A DNA stretch of 64,000 nt from Candidatus Bathyarchaeota archaeon (GTDB taxonomy: Archaea > Thermoproteota > Bathyarchaeia > Bathyarchaeales > Bathycorpusculaceae): NCBI GenBank assembly GCA_026014615.1, contig JAOZHZ010000006.1, positions 1-64,000 of the forward strand, in the 5' to 3' direction. The notes below the pieces were generated by a model that was not told where the DNA came from, did no database searches, and saw nothing but the letters and a program-made list of their open reading frames with translations. A program made the translations under genes and the position numbers. Shown here in pieces: positions 35,894 through 45,416 of the stretch. Every line of letters begins with the position of its first letter. Within the stretch, counting starts at the first letter, position 1.

Positions 35894-36475
35894 ATGGAAG
35901 AAGAGGAAAAAGATAAGAGTCCAGATTGGAAAAAATTTGTACGAAGACACTGGAATATAGTTGCTATATTCGTAATTGCAGGTATTGTGGCTGTTTCAGG
36001 TGCAGTTTATGTCTTTTGGTGGTTCGTGGGAGAAGCTCAATCAACAGGTCTTGTGCCGTTGACTCTAAACCTGTGGGCGATGGAAAATGTAGTGATGTTC
36101 ATTTTACACGCAATTTTCTGGGAAGTGATCCTAATCGGAATCCCTGTTGCAATAGGTGCAATAGCAGGTTGGCAATGGTGGAAAAAACTACCTGACGAGG
36201 AAAAAAAGGAATACCGCCTCTTTGGCAAACACTCACGCACAACAAGCGGCGGAAGCGGAGTATCAATACTGTTCTTTATTGCCTTTGCAATCAAGGTTTA
36301 CGTCGATGGAAACTGGAATAACGCTATTTCATCTTGGACAGTTAATTACGTAATAGGTTCAATGATTACAATACTAATCTGGAGCGCCATCATTTTCGGA
36401 ATCCCAGCAGCTATAGGAGTCATCTGGTGGATACACCACGAAACCAAGATACCCTCAGAAAATGAAAATACATAA
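35894..36475 (+). CDS. Conserved-looking membrane protein of unknown function, four TM segments
   Basis: 193 aa, not recognised. Charged N-terminus, then hydrophobic segments at about 20-42, 55-80, 113-130 and 145-175. Trp-rich (FWWFVGEA, GWQWWKKLPDE, GVIWWIHHE). Two halves look related: FWEVILIGIPVAIGAIAGWQ vs ILIWSAIIFGIPAAIGVIWW, suggesting an internal duplication. Stands alone with its own promoter. Confidence 0.7.
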   Translation: MEEEEKDKSPDWKKFVRRHWNIVAIFVIAGIVAVSGAVYVFWWFVGEAQSTGLVPLTLNLWAMENVVMFILHAIFWEVILIGIPVAIGAIAGWQWWKKLPDEEKKEYRLFGKHSRTTSGGSGVSILFFIAFAIKVYVDGNWNNAISSWTVNYVIGSMITILIWSAIIFGIPAAIGVIWWIHHETKIPSENENT

Positions 36476-36652
36476 CGGATTGGAGCGGTTTTCTACTCCC
36501 CCTTCAAAAACCGGGCTGCCAAATGGGAAGATAAGATAACTTATCACATAGTACCAAGCCATCAGCGAAGTCTTCACGAAAAAGAAATGAAAAAAGTTCC
36601 CGCAGTTATTTACAGATTAAAGAGAGTACGCATTAGCTCAGACTTAGCGAAG

Positions 36653-37495
36653 CTAAAGTCGCCGAAGTTGACCCATTTTTCCCAAATAGGTGCCATCCAA
36701 AAGATACAGCTCCGAGTCACCTACAGCCACAGCGTCTGAACGCAAAACTGGCCCAATCAACGCTTCGGCTCCGAGTTCCCTTCGTGGATGGGTTTCGTTT
36801 ACAGGTCTGCCTCCGAGGAAGTCGTTGAAACTCGGCATCACAAACAGCTGGGTGGTCCGCGGCTTAAACCCGTAATGCGTTTTGACCGTTTCTGCTGCAG
36901 TGCCCTCGACTTTTACGCCGTGCTTCTGCAAAAGAATTCTCGCCAGAAGTTCAGTGTTGCAGTTGGCTTTCATCCAGATTTGCCTTGTCAACTTCACGCC
37001 TGCGGGGTCACGGAACACAACCACAGGATGCAAGTGTCCCATAAACAGCGTCTTGCACCTCAGCAATACAGGTGACGGCCATTTGTGCCCATGAAACAGA
37101 CCCACGTCGTCTTCAACCACGCCTGTGGCTGGATGCATCATAACGCCTTCGGGAAGCATAGGCTCAAGGTTCGCGTCGTGGTTACCTCGCACAATACCGA
37201 TGTCGGCAACGTGCTGCTTGACTTCGTTAAAGAAAACGGGCAGGTCGTGCCATTCGCCGGGCTCAGAAGCAGTTACCGTATATTTCACGTCACCCAAAAT
37301 AAGCAGCACATCTGGCTTGTGCTTGTCCAGTAAGGTAACAAGTTTGTCGAGAAGGCGGGGCATCTGGCTTGGCACATGGATACCTTTCTCCTGAAGCGCC
37401 AGCTCCCAGCCCAAATGCGGGTCAGCGATAACCAAAGTTTTCTTATCGCCACCTCGAATCAGGGCGGCAGGGTTGGGCATCAGAAGAGAAAACAT
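36653..37495 (-). CDS. SbcD/Mre11-related archaeal phosphoesterase (TIGR00024 type)
   Basis: 280 aa. Calcineurin-like metal-binding blocks: VIADPHLGWELAL, VLLILGDVKYTV, IGIVRGNHDANLEPML, GLFHGHKW and LFMGHLHPVV. Belongs to the archaeal phosphoesterase group annotated as SbcD-related; the substrate is not known. It follows the IMPase-family gene by 9 nt and is probably in its operon. Confidence 0.85.
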   Translation of the reverse strand: MFSLLMPNPAALIRGGDKKTLVIADPHLGWELALQEKGIHVPSQMPRLLDKLVTLLDKHKPDVLLILGDVKYTVTASEPGEWHDLPVFFNEVKQHVADIGIVRGNHDANLEPMLPEGVMMHPATGVVEDDVGLFHGHKWPSPVLLRCKTLFMGHLHPVVVFRDPAGVKLTRQIWMKANCNTELLARILLQKHGVKVEGTAAETVKTHYGFKPRTTQLFVMPSFNDFLGGRPVNETHPRRELGAEALIGPVLRSDAVAVGDSELYLLDGTYLGKMGQLRRL

Positions 37496-37504
37496 TGCTC
37501 GGCC

Positions 37505-38332
37505 TTACTTTGGCTTTAACAGGTTCAGTATGGCTTCATGGATTTCTTTGTTTCCTGAAGCAACAAACGTTACCGTCTGCTGTGGGTCCAGCTTGACATC
37601 GACCGCTTCGCCCTTAGGAGTAGACAAAAGTCCACCAGCCTCTTTCAGGATTAAAAAGCCAGCCGCCACATCGGTCGTTCGCAGTTTTCCTCGGATATCC
37701 ACGAAAGCGTCGGTCAAGCCGTCCGCAACAAAGCAAAGCTCCAGTGCATTGGCGCCGAAGTGTCGGATATGCTTAGTGTTCTGGATGAGCTCCGACAGTT
37801 GAGGAGCTAACTCTTTGACTTTGTAGGTGTTCAAGTCCAAGCCTACGACGGCGTCATCTAGCGACGAGACGGCGGAGGTTACAATTTTTTCGCCATCACG
37901 GAATGAGCCTCTGCCTTTGATGGCGGTGTAGGTGTCTCCGTGGAACATGTCCGTCACCATTGCAGCGTGAACGTCGGATAACACAGGTTTTTGGGATACG
38001 GCTATGGAGGAGCAGTAAAAGGGTAATCCGCGGACGAGGTTTGTGGTTCCGTCAATCGGGTCAACGGTGACGTAGCAGTCTTTGGCTTGGCTACCGTATT
38101 CTTTTATGCCTGACTCTTCGCTCACCAAAGTGAAAGAGACGCCATGCTGTAGGAGGACTTCAACGATGGCTTTTTCCGCCGCCAAATCCACCGTTTTCAT
38201 TTGGTCTCCACCTGCACCTCTGCCAAGGTCAGGCTGTGGGTCTTTAAGGGTTTTAAGCAGCGGACGCACCAATGCGTTGACTTTTTCTTTGCATTGAAGA
38301 AAAACCGTGTTCCAGTCAAAACTTGGCTCCAT
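37505..38332 (-). CDS. Inositol monophosphatase / fructose-1,6-bisphosphatase family enzyme
   Basis: 275 aa. Li-sensitive phosphatase family motifs: the Glu of LVSEESGIKEYG, VDPIDGTTNLVRGLP, and the C-terminal DVAAGFLILKEAGG. In archaea these are often dual IMPase/FBPase enzymes for inositol or gluconeogenesis; which one applies cannot be told. Mg-dependent and cytosolic. Confidence 0.9.
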   Translation of the reverse strand: MEPSFDWNTVFLQCKEKVNALVRPLLKTLKDPQPDLGRGAGGDQMKTVDLAAEKAIVEVLLQHGVSFTLVSEESGIKEYGSQAKDCYVTVDPIDGTTNLVRGLPFYCSSIAVSQKPVLSDVHAAMVTDMFHGDTYTAIKGRGSFRDGEKIVTSAVSSLDDAVVGLDLNTYKVKELAPQLSELIQNTKHIRHFGANALELCFVADGLTDAFVDIRGKLRTTDVAAGFLILKEAGGLLSTPKGEAVDVKLDPQQTVTFVASGNKEIHEAILNLLKPK

Positions 38333-38523
38333 GAAGATTCATCCCTACGGGGATTATGCGGTTTCTAACTCATAAAGACAACTCAACAACACAAGCAAAA
38401 AATCCTCCTATTTGGCGTCTATTTGGATGCTGATAGCCAATCTATGCAGAAACTATAGAGGGGGGTCTACGCGCTATTGGCGTTTTTTCAGCCTAAACCG
38501 ATGTTGAACCGCAAAATAAGGCA

Positions 38524-39534
38524 ATGAGTGCTCAGACGGTGGTGGTTAGGCTCAAAATCTTTAAGCACCCTCCTCGCATAACTGATGCCTTGGTGCCAAG
38601 TTTGGACAAGACAGATATGCGCCTCATAATGCTTCTCGTCGTGAATTCTAGGCTTCCTTACGCCGAACTCGCCGAGAAGTTGAACCTTTCTGTGAACGCC
38701 GTCCACAAACGCGTCCAGCAACTAATTGAAGCGGGTGTTATCCGCAAGTTTAACGCTAAACATAGCCTTTTAGCTGAAAACGCCATGGTGGTCTACGTTT
38801 TTGGGAACTCATCGCTTGAGAGTTTTCAGGATTTGCCTAACAAACTGAAGATGCAGGGTTCTATTTACTGGCTTGCGGTGGGCAGCGGGAAATTCCTCTA
38901 TACCAGTGCATACCTTAGAAGCGTTGCGGAGCTTGAGCAGCTTGTCAGCTTCGTCAAAAAAACTGCAGGGATACCTGAACCCGTCGTGGGGATAATGCAG
39001 CCGTGGCTTCCTTGGGTTGACCAGTTTTCCAAATTAAAGCCCTCCGATTTAGTTCTATGTAGCTTAGATTACCAGATTATTCGTTCCTTGAAGGATGACG
39101 CACGCAAACCCATAGCTGATGTAGCAGATGAAGTAGGAGTTTCAGCCAAAACAGTCCGCCGCAGGCTACAGCGCATGATAAAGAACTACCTGATTGAGCT
39201 TTCTTTGGAGTGGTACCCTGACAAATCAAACGACATCACCACGCTTATGGAGCTACATCTGAAAACCGACGTTGACATGCAAGTTGTGCCCTATCAGATT
39301 CAGAAAAAATATAGCCCAAACGCACTTTACTACTGGTGTTTCGCCAACATGCCTAACACGGTAACCTTCGTTATCTGGACAAACAGTATGGGTGAGTTGC
39401 AGAAGCTACGTGAAAACCTCGAAAAAGAACCTACAGTCGCATCAGTGGTGCCATACATACTTTACGATGGTTACCTGTTTGAAACTTGGCGGGACCAACT
39501 ATCCGAAAAGGTGCAGTCCAATTCTTCAACCTGA
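38524..39534 (+). CDS. Transcriptional regulator with two Lrp-type winged helices
   Basis: 336 aa. Two HTH modules: LDKTDMRLIMLLVVNSRLPY with LSVNAVHKRVQQLIEAGVIR (about 27-75) and LDYQIIRSLKDDARKPIADV with VSAKTVRRRLQRMIKNYLIE (about 178-225), each followed by an alpha/beta region that could be an effector domain. It looks like a fused tandem Lrp/AsnC protein. It lies about 120 nt upstream of an ABC exporter in the same direction and may regulate it. Confidence 0.75.
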   Translation: MSAQTVVVRLKIFKHPPRITDALVPSLDKTDMRLIMLLVVNSRLPYAELAEKLNLSVNAVHKRVQQLIEAGVIRKFNAKHSLLAENAMVVYVFGNSSLESFQDLPNKLKMQGSIYWLAVGSGKFLYTSAYLRSVAELEQLVSFVKKTAGIPEPVVGIMQPWLPWVDQFSKLKPSDLVLCSLDYQIIRSLKDDARKPIADVADEVGVSAKTVRRRLQRMIKNYLIELSLEWYPDKSNDITTLMELHLKTDVDMQVVPYQIQKKYSPNALYYWCFANMPNTVTFVIWTNSMGELQKLRENLEKEPTVASVVPYILYDGYLFETWRDQLSEKVQSNSST

Positions 39535-39656
39535 AAGGTGAAAAAACGCCCTTTAGCAGATTCTTTTTGGCAGTTTTATCCAACACTTCGGTGACATGAA
39601 ACTAAATTCTCCCACGCTAACCTTCATCTCAGAAGGCAAAACGGGAAGTGAAACAA

Positions 39657-40403
39657 ATGGATGAATCAGCCATAATAATTGAGCACCTTGCCAAAAAGTA
39701 CCCAGATGTAACTGCCCTTAACGACCTAAGCCTGCAGGTTGCCAAAGGGGAAATGTTCGGGTTGCTGGGTCCAAACGGCGCAGGCAAAACCACCACCATA
39801 AACATCCTCTGTGGGCTCCTGAAGCCTACAAGCGGTAACGCCACAATCTGCGGCTACGACGTGCAAAAGGAATCAGCCAAAGTCAAAGAGATCATAGGGG
39901 TCTGCATCCAAGAAACCGCTGTTTACCCCTACTTGACAGGTGTAGAAAACGTGGAGCTTTTCGGAAGCCTCCACACCATGGATAAAGCCACACTTAATAC
40001 GCGCCGTGACCAGTTGCTTAAGAAAGTGGGTCTTGCTCAAGACTCCAAACGGAGAGCGGGCAAGTACAGCGGTGGCATGAAACGCCGACTTAGTCTCATA
40101 CTTGCCTTAATCAACGACCCGCAAATTGCTTTTCTGGACGAACCCACTGTTGCAATGGACCCGCAATCTCGGCATGCCGTCTGGGACTTTCTTAAGGAAC
40201 TCAAGAAGGAACAGAAAACGCTCATCTTAACCACCCACTACATGGAAGAAGCCGAGGAACTTTGCGACCGCGTCGGCATAATTGACCATGGAAAACTAAT
40301 CGCAGTGGGCTCACCAAAAGAGCTGATTGCCCAAAACGGCGTCAAGAACTTGGAAGAAGTTTTCATCAAGCTCACGGGTAGAAACATTCGGGAGGACGTA
40401 TGA
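39657..40403 (+). CDS. ABC-2 type exporter, ATP-binding subunit
   Basis: About 248 aa. Walker A LLGPNGAGKTTTINILCG, Q-loop CIQETAVYPYLTG, signature KYSGGMKRRLSLILALI, Walker B QIAFLDEPTVAMDPQ and switch His LILTTHYMEEAEEL. DrrA/CcmA-like. ATG 39657 follows AAGTGAAACAA. Overlaps the permease by 4 nt (ATGA). Substrate (drug, lipid or other) unknown. Confidence 0.9.
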   Translation: MDESAIIIEHLAKKYPDVTALNDLSLQVAKGEMFGLLGPNGAGKTTTINILCGLLKPTSGNATICGYDVQKESAKVKEIIGVCIQETAVYPYLTGVENVELFGSLHTMDKATLNTRRDQLLKKVGLAQDSKRRAGKYSGGMKRRLSLILALINDPQIAFLDEPTVAMDPQSRHAVWDFLKELKKEQKTLILTTHYMEEAEELCDRVGIIDHGKLIAVGSPKELIAQNGVKNLEEVFIKLTGRNIREDV

Positions 40404-41554
40404 TGAAGGCTCAACGCGTTTTAGCCTTAACCAAGAAGGAACTGAAGAAAACTGTCCGCGAGCCAGCTGCGCTTTTTATGATTTTCCTGTTTCCCGTTGT
40501 TTTCGTTTTTGCTTTCGGTGCGTCCTTTGGAGGCGTAGCTAGCGGGCAAACGGTTTACGATATAGGCGTAGTTAACGCTGATGCATCGGCTAATCCTTCT
40601 TCGCAGTTGTTACTTAACACTTTAACCGACACCAAAATCCTAAACCTGCACGTCTACGCCGACAACCAAACCGCTCAAACCGACCTGTCACAAGGCAAAA
40701 TCCAAGCCGTCATGATAATTCCCAGCAGCTTCAGCCAAAGCCTAACTTCCTATCAAGCGGCACCAAACAACCCCGACCAGTGGGTAACCGCCACTATTCC
40801 GCTTTACCTTGACAAAGGCTCCCTTGTTGCCACACAGGCTATCCCACCGATACTTCAACAGGTGCTGTCAGGCATGACAAGCCAAAGCGGGCCCACACAG
40901 AGTCCTCTCCGCTTAGAAACTGCCTCGCTGGTGGAAGTTAAAACAGTTTCAGCGCTGGACTTCATGGTCCCCGGCATGTTCACGTTTGCGTCAATATTCC
41001 TCATCATGATCGTTGGGCAATCGTTTGCTCAGGACCGCGAAAACGGAATGATGAAACGCATACGCATAACCCCCACCTCATCGACTGAGTTCATGGCTAG
41101 CCAAGTCATATCCTACATGGGTATAGCTTTGATTCAAGCCGCCTTGGTATTCGCAATAACCTACGCGTTGGGCTTCCAACCAAACGTCGGCGTACCCGCA
41201 TATGTATTTGCTTTCGTGCTGGTGTTGGTGTTCTCGCTGTCAAACGTAGGCTTTGGCTTAATCACCGCAACCATAGCCAAGTCGTCAGGCGCAGCAACAG
41301 GCCTTAGCTTTCTGTTCGTGCTTCCGCAGTTGTTCCTCGGAACCTTTGTGGGCGCCTCCTTGAGTTCAGCCGCGCAGGTTGCAGGAAAATTCGTGCCCAG
41401 CTACTACGTTACAGATGCGTTGACTTCCTTGTTCCTCAGAGGAGCAGCCATCACCAGTCCAACGATACTATTAGACTTTGCTGTACTCTCGGTGTCCTGC
41501 GTAGCTATCTTGGCAGTCGGCATTGCACTTTACGCCAAATACTACAAAATCTAA
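40400..41554 (+). CDS. ABC-2 type exporter, permease subunit
   Basis: 384 aa. N-terminal TM (about 20-45), a large extracellular loop (about 50-190), then five TM segments at the C-terminus. Family features include VPGMFTFASIFLIMIVGQSF followed by DRENGMMKRIRITPTSSTEF, typical of ABC-2 permeases. Forms the exporter with the preceding ATPase. Confidence 0.88.
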   Translation: MMKAQRVLALTKKELKKTVREPAALFMIFLFPVVFVFAFGASFGGVASGQTVYDIGVVNADASANPSSQLLLNTLTDTKILNLHVYADNQTAQTDLSQGKIQAVMIIPSSFSQSLTSYQAAPNNPDQWVTATIPLYLDKGSLVATQAIPPILQQVLSGMTSQSGPTQSPLRLETASLVEVKTVSALDFMVPGMFTFASIFLIMIVGQSFAQDRENGMMKRIRITPTSSTEFMASQVISYMGIALIQAALVFAITYALGFQPNVGVPAYVFAFVLVLVFSLSNVGFGLITATIAKSSGAATGLSFLFVLPQLFLGTFVGASLSSAAQVAGKFVPSYYVTDALTSLFLRGAAITSPTILLDFAVLSVSCVAILAVGIALYAKYYKI

Positions 41555-41584
41555 CGGCCCTTCCCCATGCTACGGTGAGTAAAC

Positions 41585-41950
41585 TTGATAAAAAACACCA
41601 CAATAAACAGCAACGCGCTGGCAAAAGAAGCCAAAGTGTCAAAAAACAAAGAAACCTACAAACTGATAGAAAAAAACCAAATCTACCGCATCGGCGTCGG
41701 AGCAAGAGCAGACTCAACTGATGCGCCATCCTTTTTTATTGAAGTTTTGGTAAGTTTGTCTGCAGGAAGCGGCGAAGTAGACCTGTCCTATCTCAAAAAA
41801 GCGCTAACCTGCCTGAAGACATTGCAGTCGAAGGGCTATTTGCTGGCGTTTGAAGATGGTAACATTGTTTCATGTGAAAAAAAGCGATTACACGACCTGA
41901 ACGAGGAATACTTAGCTGTAAAATCGCTACTAAAAACTGCCTTCGTATAA
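41585..41950 (+). CDS. Hypothetical protein, unrecognised
   Basis: 121 aa. Starts with TTG at 41585. Contains a beta-rich stretch (IYRIGVGARADSTDAPSFFI EVLV) and a C-terminal helical part (LSYLKKALTCLKTLQSKGYL). No family recognised. It follows the ABC permease by 30 nt and may be co-transcribed with it. Confidence 0.5.
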   Translation: MIKNTTINSNALAKEAKVSKNKETYKLIEKNQIYRIGVGARADSTDAPSFFIEVLVSLSAGSGEVDLSYLKKALTCLKTLQSKGYLLAFEDGNIVSCEKKRLHDLNEEYLAVKSLLKTAFV

Positions 41951-42089
41951 TCCCACGACCTGCCTCGAAAAACAAAACTCATTAACCCTTTTTCTTCAAC
42001 AAGCCGCCAGTTACCTTAGAATAGTATAAACAAACAAAATTGCAGTTAGCACACAAAATAAAGAAACTGGAAAGATGAAAGAAATGGTT

Positions 42090-42758
42090 TTATTCTCGGC
42101 TTGAAAGCACGAAGATGTAGTCTGCTGTGTCTGCACACATGTCTGCTGCGTGCTCGATGAACTCAATTAAATCATCAAATATTATCATGGCTCCACAGTT
42201 AACTTCTGCACCGTACTTGACAAACAGCGTCTTGGCGCTCAGGTATTCTTCGTCAAGGTCATGCTCAAAATCTTCCACTTTCTGGGCAGCAGCTATAGCT
42301 TCAGTTCCGTTAGACGAAATCTTTTCTATGCCTCCACGCAAAGCCTGCGCCGCCTCAACAAGTTTCCCAGTCATAAACACCGTTTTCTGGCAAAGCTCGT
42401 CAGGAATCTTGGCGTCTCCAAGCATTTGTAGACACCTGGCGGCATCTTTTGTGTGGTCAGCTAACGTGTCCAGCCGCTTCACCAAGTGAAGCAAGTCTTC
42501 ACGGTAATCTGCGACCAAAGCGGCACCCTTTGAAAGCTCTGTGAAAACGTCCGTCCGCAACTTGTCAACTTCTTCTTCGGCTTTGTACAAGTTAGCGATG
42601 TGTTTGTTGGCTTCAGCTATGTTCCCTTCCGAGAAGCTTTTTGTAGCTTTATGCAAAAGCGTCACGGTATCAAACGCTTTTGTGATTTGTTCATGGGCTA
42701 ATTCTAAGCCTTTTGTTCGGCGTCGTTTTTCAAACCAGTCATAGCTTCTTCGTTCCAT
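42090..42758 (-). CDS. DUF47/PhoU-like protein
   Basis: 222 aa, almost entirely helical. Fits the PhoU-like DUF47 fold: repeated helices with acidic pairs, such as VEDFEHDLDEEYLSAKTLFV and FDDLIEFIEHAADMCADTAD. Members are usually linked to phosphate transport regulation; no phosphate transporter lies nearby here. Begins MERRSYDWFEKRR. TATA-like sequence in the upstream 60 nt. Confidence 0.75.
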   Translation of the reverse strand: MERRSYDWFEKRRRTKGLELAHEQITKAFDTVTLLHKATKSFSEGNIAEANKHIANLYKAEEEVDKLRTDVFTELSKGAALVADYREDLLHLVKRLDTLADHTKDAARCLQMLGDAKIPDELCQKTVFMTGKLVEAAQALRGGIEKISSNGTEAIAAAQKVEDFEHDLDEEYLSAKTLFVKYGAEVNCGAMIIFDDLIEFIEHAADMCADTADYIFVLSSRE

Positions 42759-43123
42759 GGTCGCTTAACTCCTTATACCACTATTTGGGCAAAGTACACA
42801 TATAACCCTTCTTCTCACCGCGCGATGGCTAACAGTTCCCGCGTTTGTGTTTATGCTAAGCATGCGTCAATCGCCAAGAACCAATCCACAAGATCAGATT
42901 TTTCTATGCTGCCCTCTTCTTCTTTTCTCAAGATTTTTTCCACTTTTAGCTCCCTCAACTCTACGACTCTGTCATAACCTACTCATGACGGGTTAGCCGA
43001 ACATGAGCTCTTACACGCTCAACAACCCTTCTTCGTTTAATGCCTTATTTGCCCTATCCAAATATTGTATAGACAACACTGTAAACTATATAGAACTAAA
43101 GACGCCTGAAACTCTTTCTGGTG
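42759..43123. other. 365-bp gap with a possible gene remnant
   Basis: No complete gene. On the minus strand a short stop-bounded frame ending at 42851 reads YDRVVELRELKVEKILRKEE and ends VDWFLAIDACLA; nearby, in other phases, is YLDRANKALNEEGLL. The charged helical character resembles decayed coding sequence rather than random translation. TATA-like ACTATATAG at about 43090 may belong to this region or to no gene. Confidence 0.3.
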
Positions 43124-44050
43124 TTAAGTTTCAAGCATAGTTTTAGCCAACTCGACCTTATCTGACATGTTTCTCATAACCGTATTCGTAACTTTCACCT
43201 TGACGCCCAACTGCTCAATGCGTTCCTTCTCCGAAGCATCCACAATATCAATTACGAAAACATCAAGAAAATCTGCATAAAGTTCTGTCACCGCAAACGC
43301 CGAAACCTCACAACCCAAACCCCGCAAAAGCTTATCCGCAGGACCCTTAACAGGTTTACCTCCAATTATCGGGCTAACACCCACCTTAACGGCATCGGTA
43401 CGTTTTAGGGCTTCACGAATACCCTTCACCGACAGAATTGTTCCAACGCTCACCACAGGATTACTAGGACAAATCACCACACGCCGCGCGTTTTCAATGG
43501 CTTCAACCACGCCTGCTGCTGGCTTAGCTTTTTCTGCTCCATAAAACTCCACGCCTAAAACTTCGTCTTTTGCACCCCGCTTAACCATATACTCTTCAAA
43601 ATGCATGGTGCCTGCCTTTGTGGTTATTCGGGTTTCAAACTTGTCGTCAGTCATGGGTAAAATCGTTGTCTTCAAACCTAACGCTACACAAACCTTCTGG
43701 GTAACTTGGGAAAGTGAATATCCTTGTCTGAGAAGGTTGGTCCTGAAAATGTGCGTGGCAAGGTCCCTGTCGCCTAGATGGAACCATTCAAAACCTGAAA
43801 ACGTCTTTAGTGCATCAAGGCACTGGAAAGTGTCGCCGCTGATTCCCCAACCTTGTGTTTTGTCCACAATTCCTGCCAGCGTGTAAGCGGCTATGTCTAA
43901 ATCGGGTGAGATGTGCAAACCGTGCAGTTCAATGTCGTCGCCTGTGTTTCCAATAACGGTTAACTCCTTTGGGTCAATTACCTTTACAATTCCAGCGAGA
44001 AGTTTTGCTGCACCAACTCCGCCCGCCAAAGCAGTAATCAACTCACTCAC
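43124..44050 (-). CDS. cofD: 2-phospho-L-lactate transferase (coenzyme F420 biosynthesis)
   Basis: 308 aa. It transfers the lactyl phosphate (or related) moiety to Fo to give F420-0. CofD features: N-terminal ALAGGVGAAKLLAGI, VIGNTGDDIELHGLHISPDL, FHLGDRDLATHIFRTNLL and VICPSNPVVSVGTIL with SPIIGGKPVKGPADKLL. Indicates F420 use, consistent with the Ftr gene further right. Ends in its own transcription unit; about 60 nt to moaE. Confidence 0.95.
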   Translation of the reverse strand: MSELITALAGGVGAAKLLAGIVKVIDPKELTVIGNTGDDIELHGLHISPDLDIAAYTLAGIVDKTQGWGISGDTFQCLDALKTFSGFEWFHLGDRDLATHIFRTNLLRQGYSLSQVTQKVCVALGLKTTILPMTDDKFETRITTKAGTMHFEEYMVKRGAKDEVLGVEFYGAEKAKPAAGVVEAIENARRVVICPSNPVVSVGTILSVKGIREALKRTDAVKVGVSPIIGGKPVKGPADKLLRGLGCEVSAFAVTELYADFLDVFVIDIVDASEKERIEQLGVKVKVTNTVMRNMSDKVELAKTMLET

Positions 44051-44113
44051 CCCGGTACTGTAATTCTGTTTTACGGTGGCTTATTTGAATTGCCCACTAC
44101 ACCAAATCTGACG

Positions 44114-44581
44114 CTACTGTGAGCTACTTTCTTGTTTTTCCGAGACCCAAGACTCCTGTGTATTGCCCTTCTCGTCGATGGTTTGTTCCTTCTTGAAAAC
44201 TGGTGCTTCATGCTTGTATCGCTCTACGGCTTCCCGAAGCACAGAAAAAACTTCGGGTCTATGAGACCCCGCAACAGAAACATACACAAGGTCATCCCCC
44301 ACGTTGAATTCGCCCAGTAAATGATGAATCTGCACATCAACAATTCCGGATTTTTGAGAAAGTTCATCGCAGATTTTTTCAAGAGTCTCGTTAGCTTTCT
44401 CCTCATAAGCCTCAAGCGTTAGCTTCTGGACTTTTTGGCCTTCGTTGTTTTCTCCGCGCGCAACCCCTATGAACAATCCGATGGCTCCTGTTTTGGAAAA
44501 ATCTTCCTTCTTTTTGATGCTGTCCATAAGGTTTTGAAGGTTAAAACTGCCTTTTTCATGAACACCTGCATGATGAGTCAT
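44114..44581 (-). CDS. moaE: Molybdopterin synthase large subunit
   Basis: About 155 aa. It converts precursor Z to molybdopterin together with MoaD. Family features: GAIGLFIGVARGENNEGQKV, LTLEAYEEKANETLEKICDE, HHLLGEFNVGDDLVYVSVAG SHRPEVFSVLREAVERYK, and the catalytic Lys region HEAPVFKKEQ. ATG 44581 sits 8 nt behind GGTGAGG; the upstream GTG 44596 lies inside that site. The organism therefore makes pterin cofactor, matching the wtp transporter. Confidence 0.92.
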   Translation of the reverse strand: MTHHAGVHEKGSFNLQNLMDSIKKKEDFSKTGAIGLFIGVARGENNEGQKVQKLTLEAYEEKANETLEKICDELSQKSGIVDVQIHHLLGEFNVGDDLVYVSVAGSHRPEVFSVLREAVERYKHEAPVFKKEQTIDEKGNTQESWVSEKQESSSQ

Positions 44582-44718
44582 GATTCGTTGCCTCACCTAT
44601 TCAGAAACAGTGTAGGTTAATAACGGATTCGCCTCTAAACATGTTATCTTTTCGTTCAAAAGCGACAAAATTTACGAAGAAAATAAGTGAAAGGTTAAAA
44701 AACCCTTTCCGAGGTGGT

Positions 44719-45366
44719 TTAAGCTTCTGCTTCTTCGACTTCTTCTTCAGGCTCTGCAACAGGAGCTTGTTCAGGCAATACTGCAGGTTGACCCACAAGT
44801 TTTGATTTGCGGATTCCAACGTGTCTTAGCGGTGCCACAAGCTTCGCTTCGTTGTAGATGTCTGAAGCTATCTTGCCCAGAACCATTTCTTGCACAAACT
44901 GGTCCAGCGTCAGGGCAACCGATTTTTCCCTGACTATCCGATTCATGATTTTACGGATAATCTGTTCTTGTGAAGTTTTGATTCTGGAAAGCGTCAATGC
45001 TGAAACAGCTATTCTGAGTTTAAAGCCGTCTTTGGTAATCAGGTTAAAGAGACCATCAACTTTGGTGGTTCTTCTGCGCACTAGGCTTCTCAGGTAGTCT
45101 CGGCTGTATTCATGTCCCTTGAAGAGTGTACGTGCAGTTTTGCCCTCAATGGCATATACTTGGAAGAACATCTTCAAGTATTGATGCGAGAAGTCACCCG
45201 TAATATCGTAAAGTGTGGCTTCAGCAACTCTTCCGATGAGACCTTGCTCTTCCTGAGCCGGCACAGAACCTAGTTCAATGTTACCAAAGTATGGTGGTGC
45301 AATGACCATGTACCATGATTTGCTTCGCCATTTGTCGCGAACGTGTTTACTGGATTTCGAAGACAA
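44719..45366 (-). CDS. rps3ae: 30S ribosomal protein S3Ae
   Basis: 215 aa. Archaeal/eukaryotic small-subunit protein eS1. Recognised from RDKWRSKSWYMVIAPPYFGN, TLYDITGDFSHQYLKMFFQV, EYSRDYLRSLVRRRTTKVDG and the C-terminal acidic Pro/Glu-rich tail. Its presence fixes the genome as archaeal. Confidence 0.97.
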   Translation of the reverse strand: MSSKSSKHVRDKWRSKSWYMVIAPPYFGNIELGSVPAQEEQGLIGRVAEATLYDITGDFSHQYLKMFFQVYAIEGKTARTLFKGHEYSRDYLRSLVRRRTTKVDGLFNLITKDGFKLRIAVSALTLSRIKTSQEQIIRKIMNRIVREKSVALTLDQFVQEMVLGKIASDIYNEAKLVAPLRHVGIRKSKLVGQPAVLPEQAPVAEPEEEVEEAEA

Positions 45367-45416
45367 GTTAATCCTCCGAGCGCGCCTTTAGCATACTCAA
45401 GCCAATATAAAAGGTT

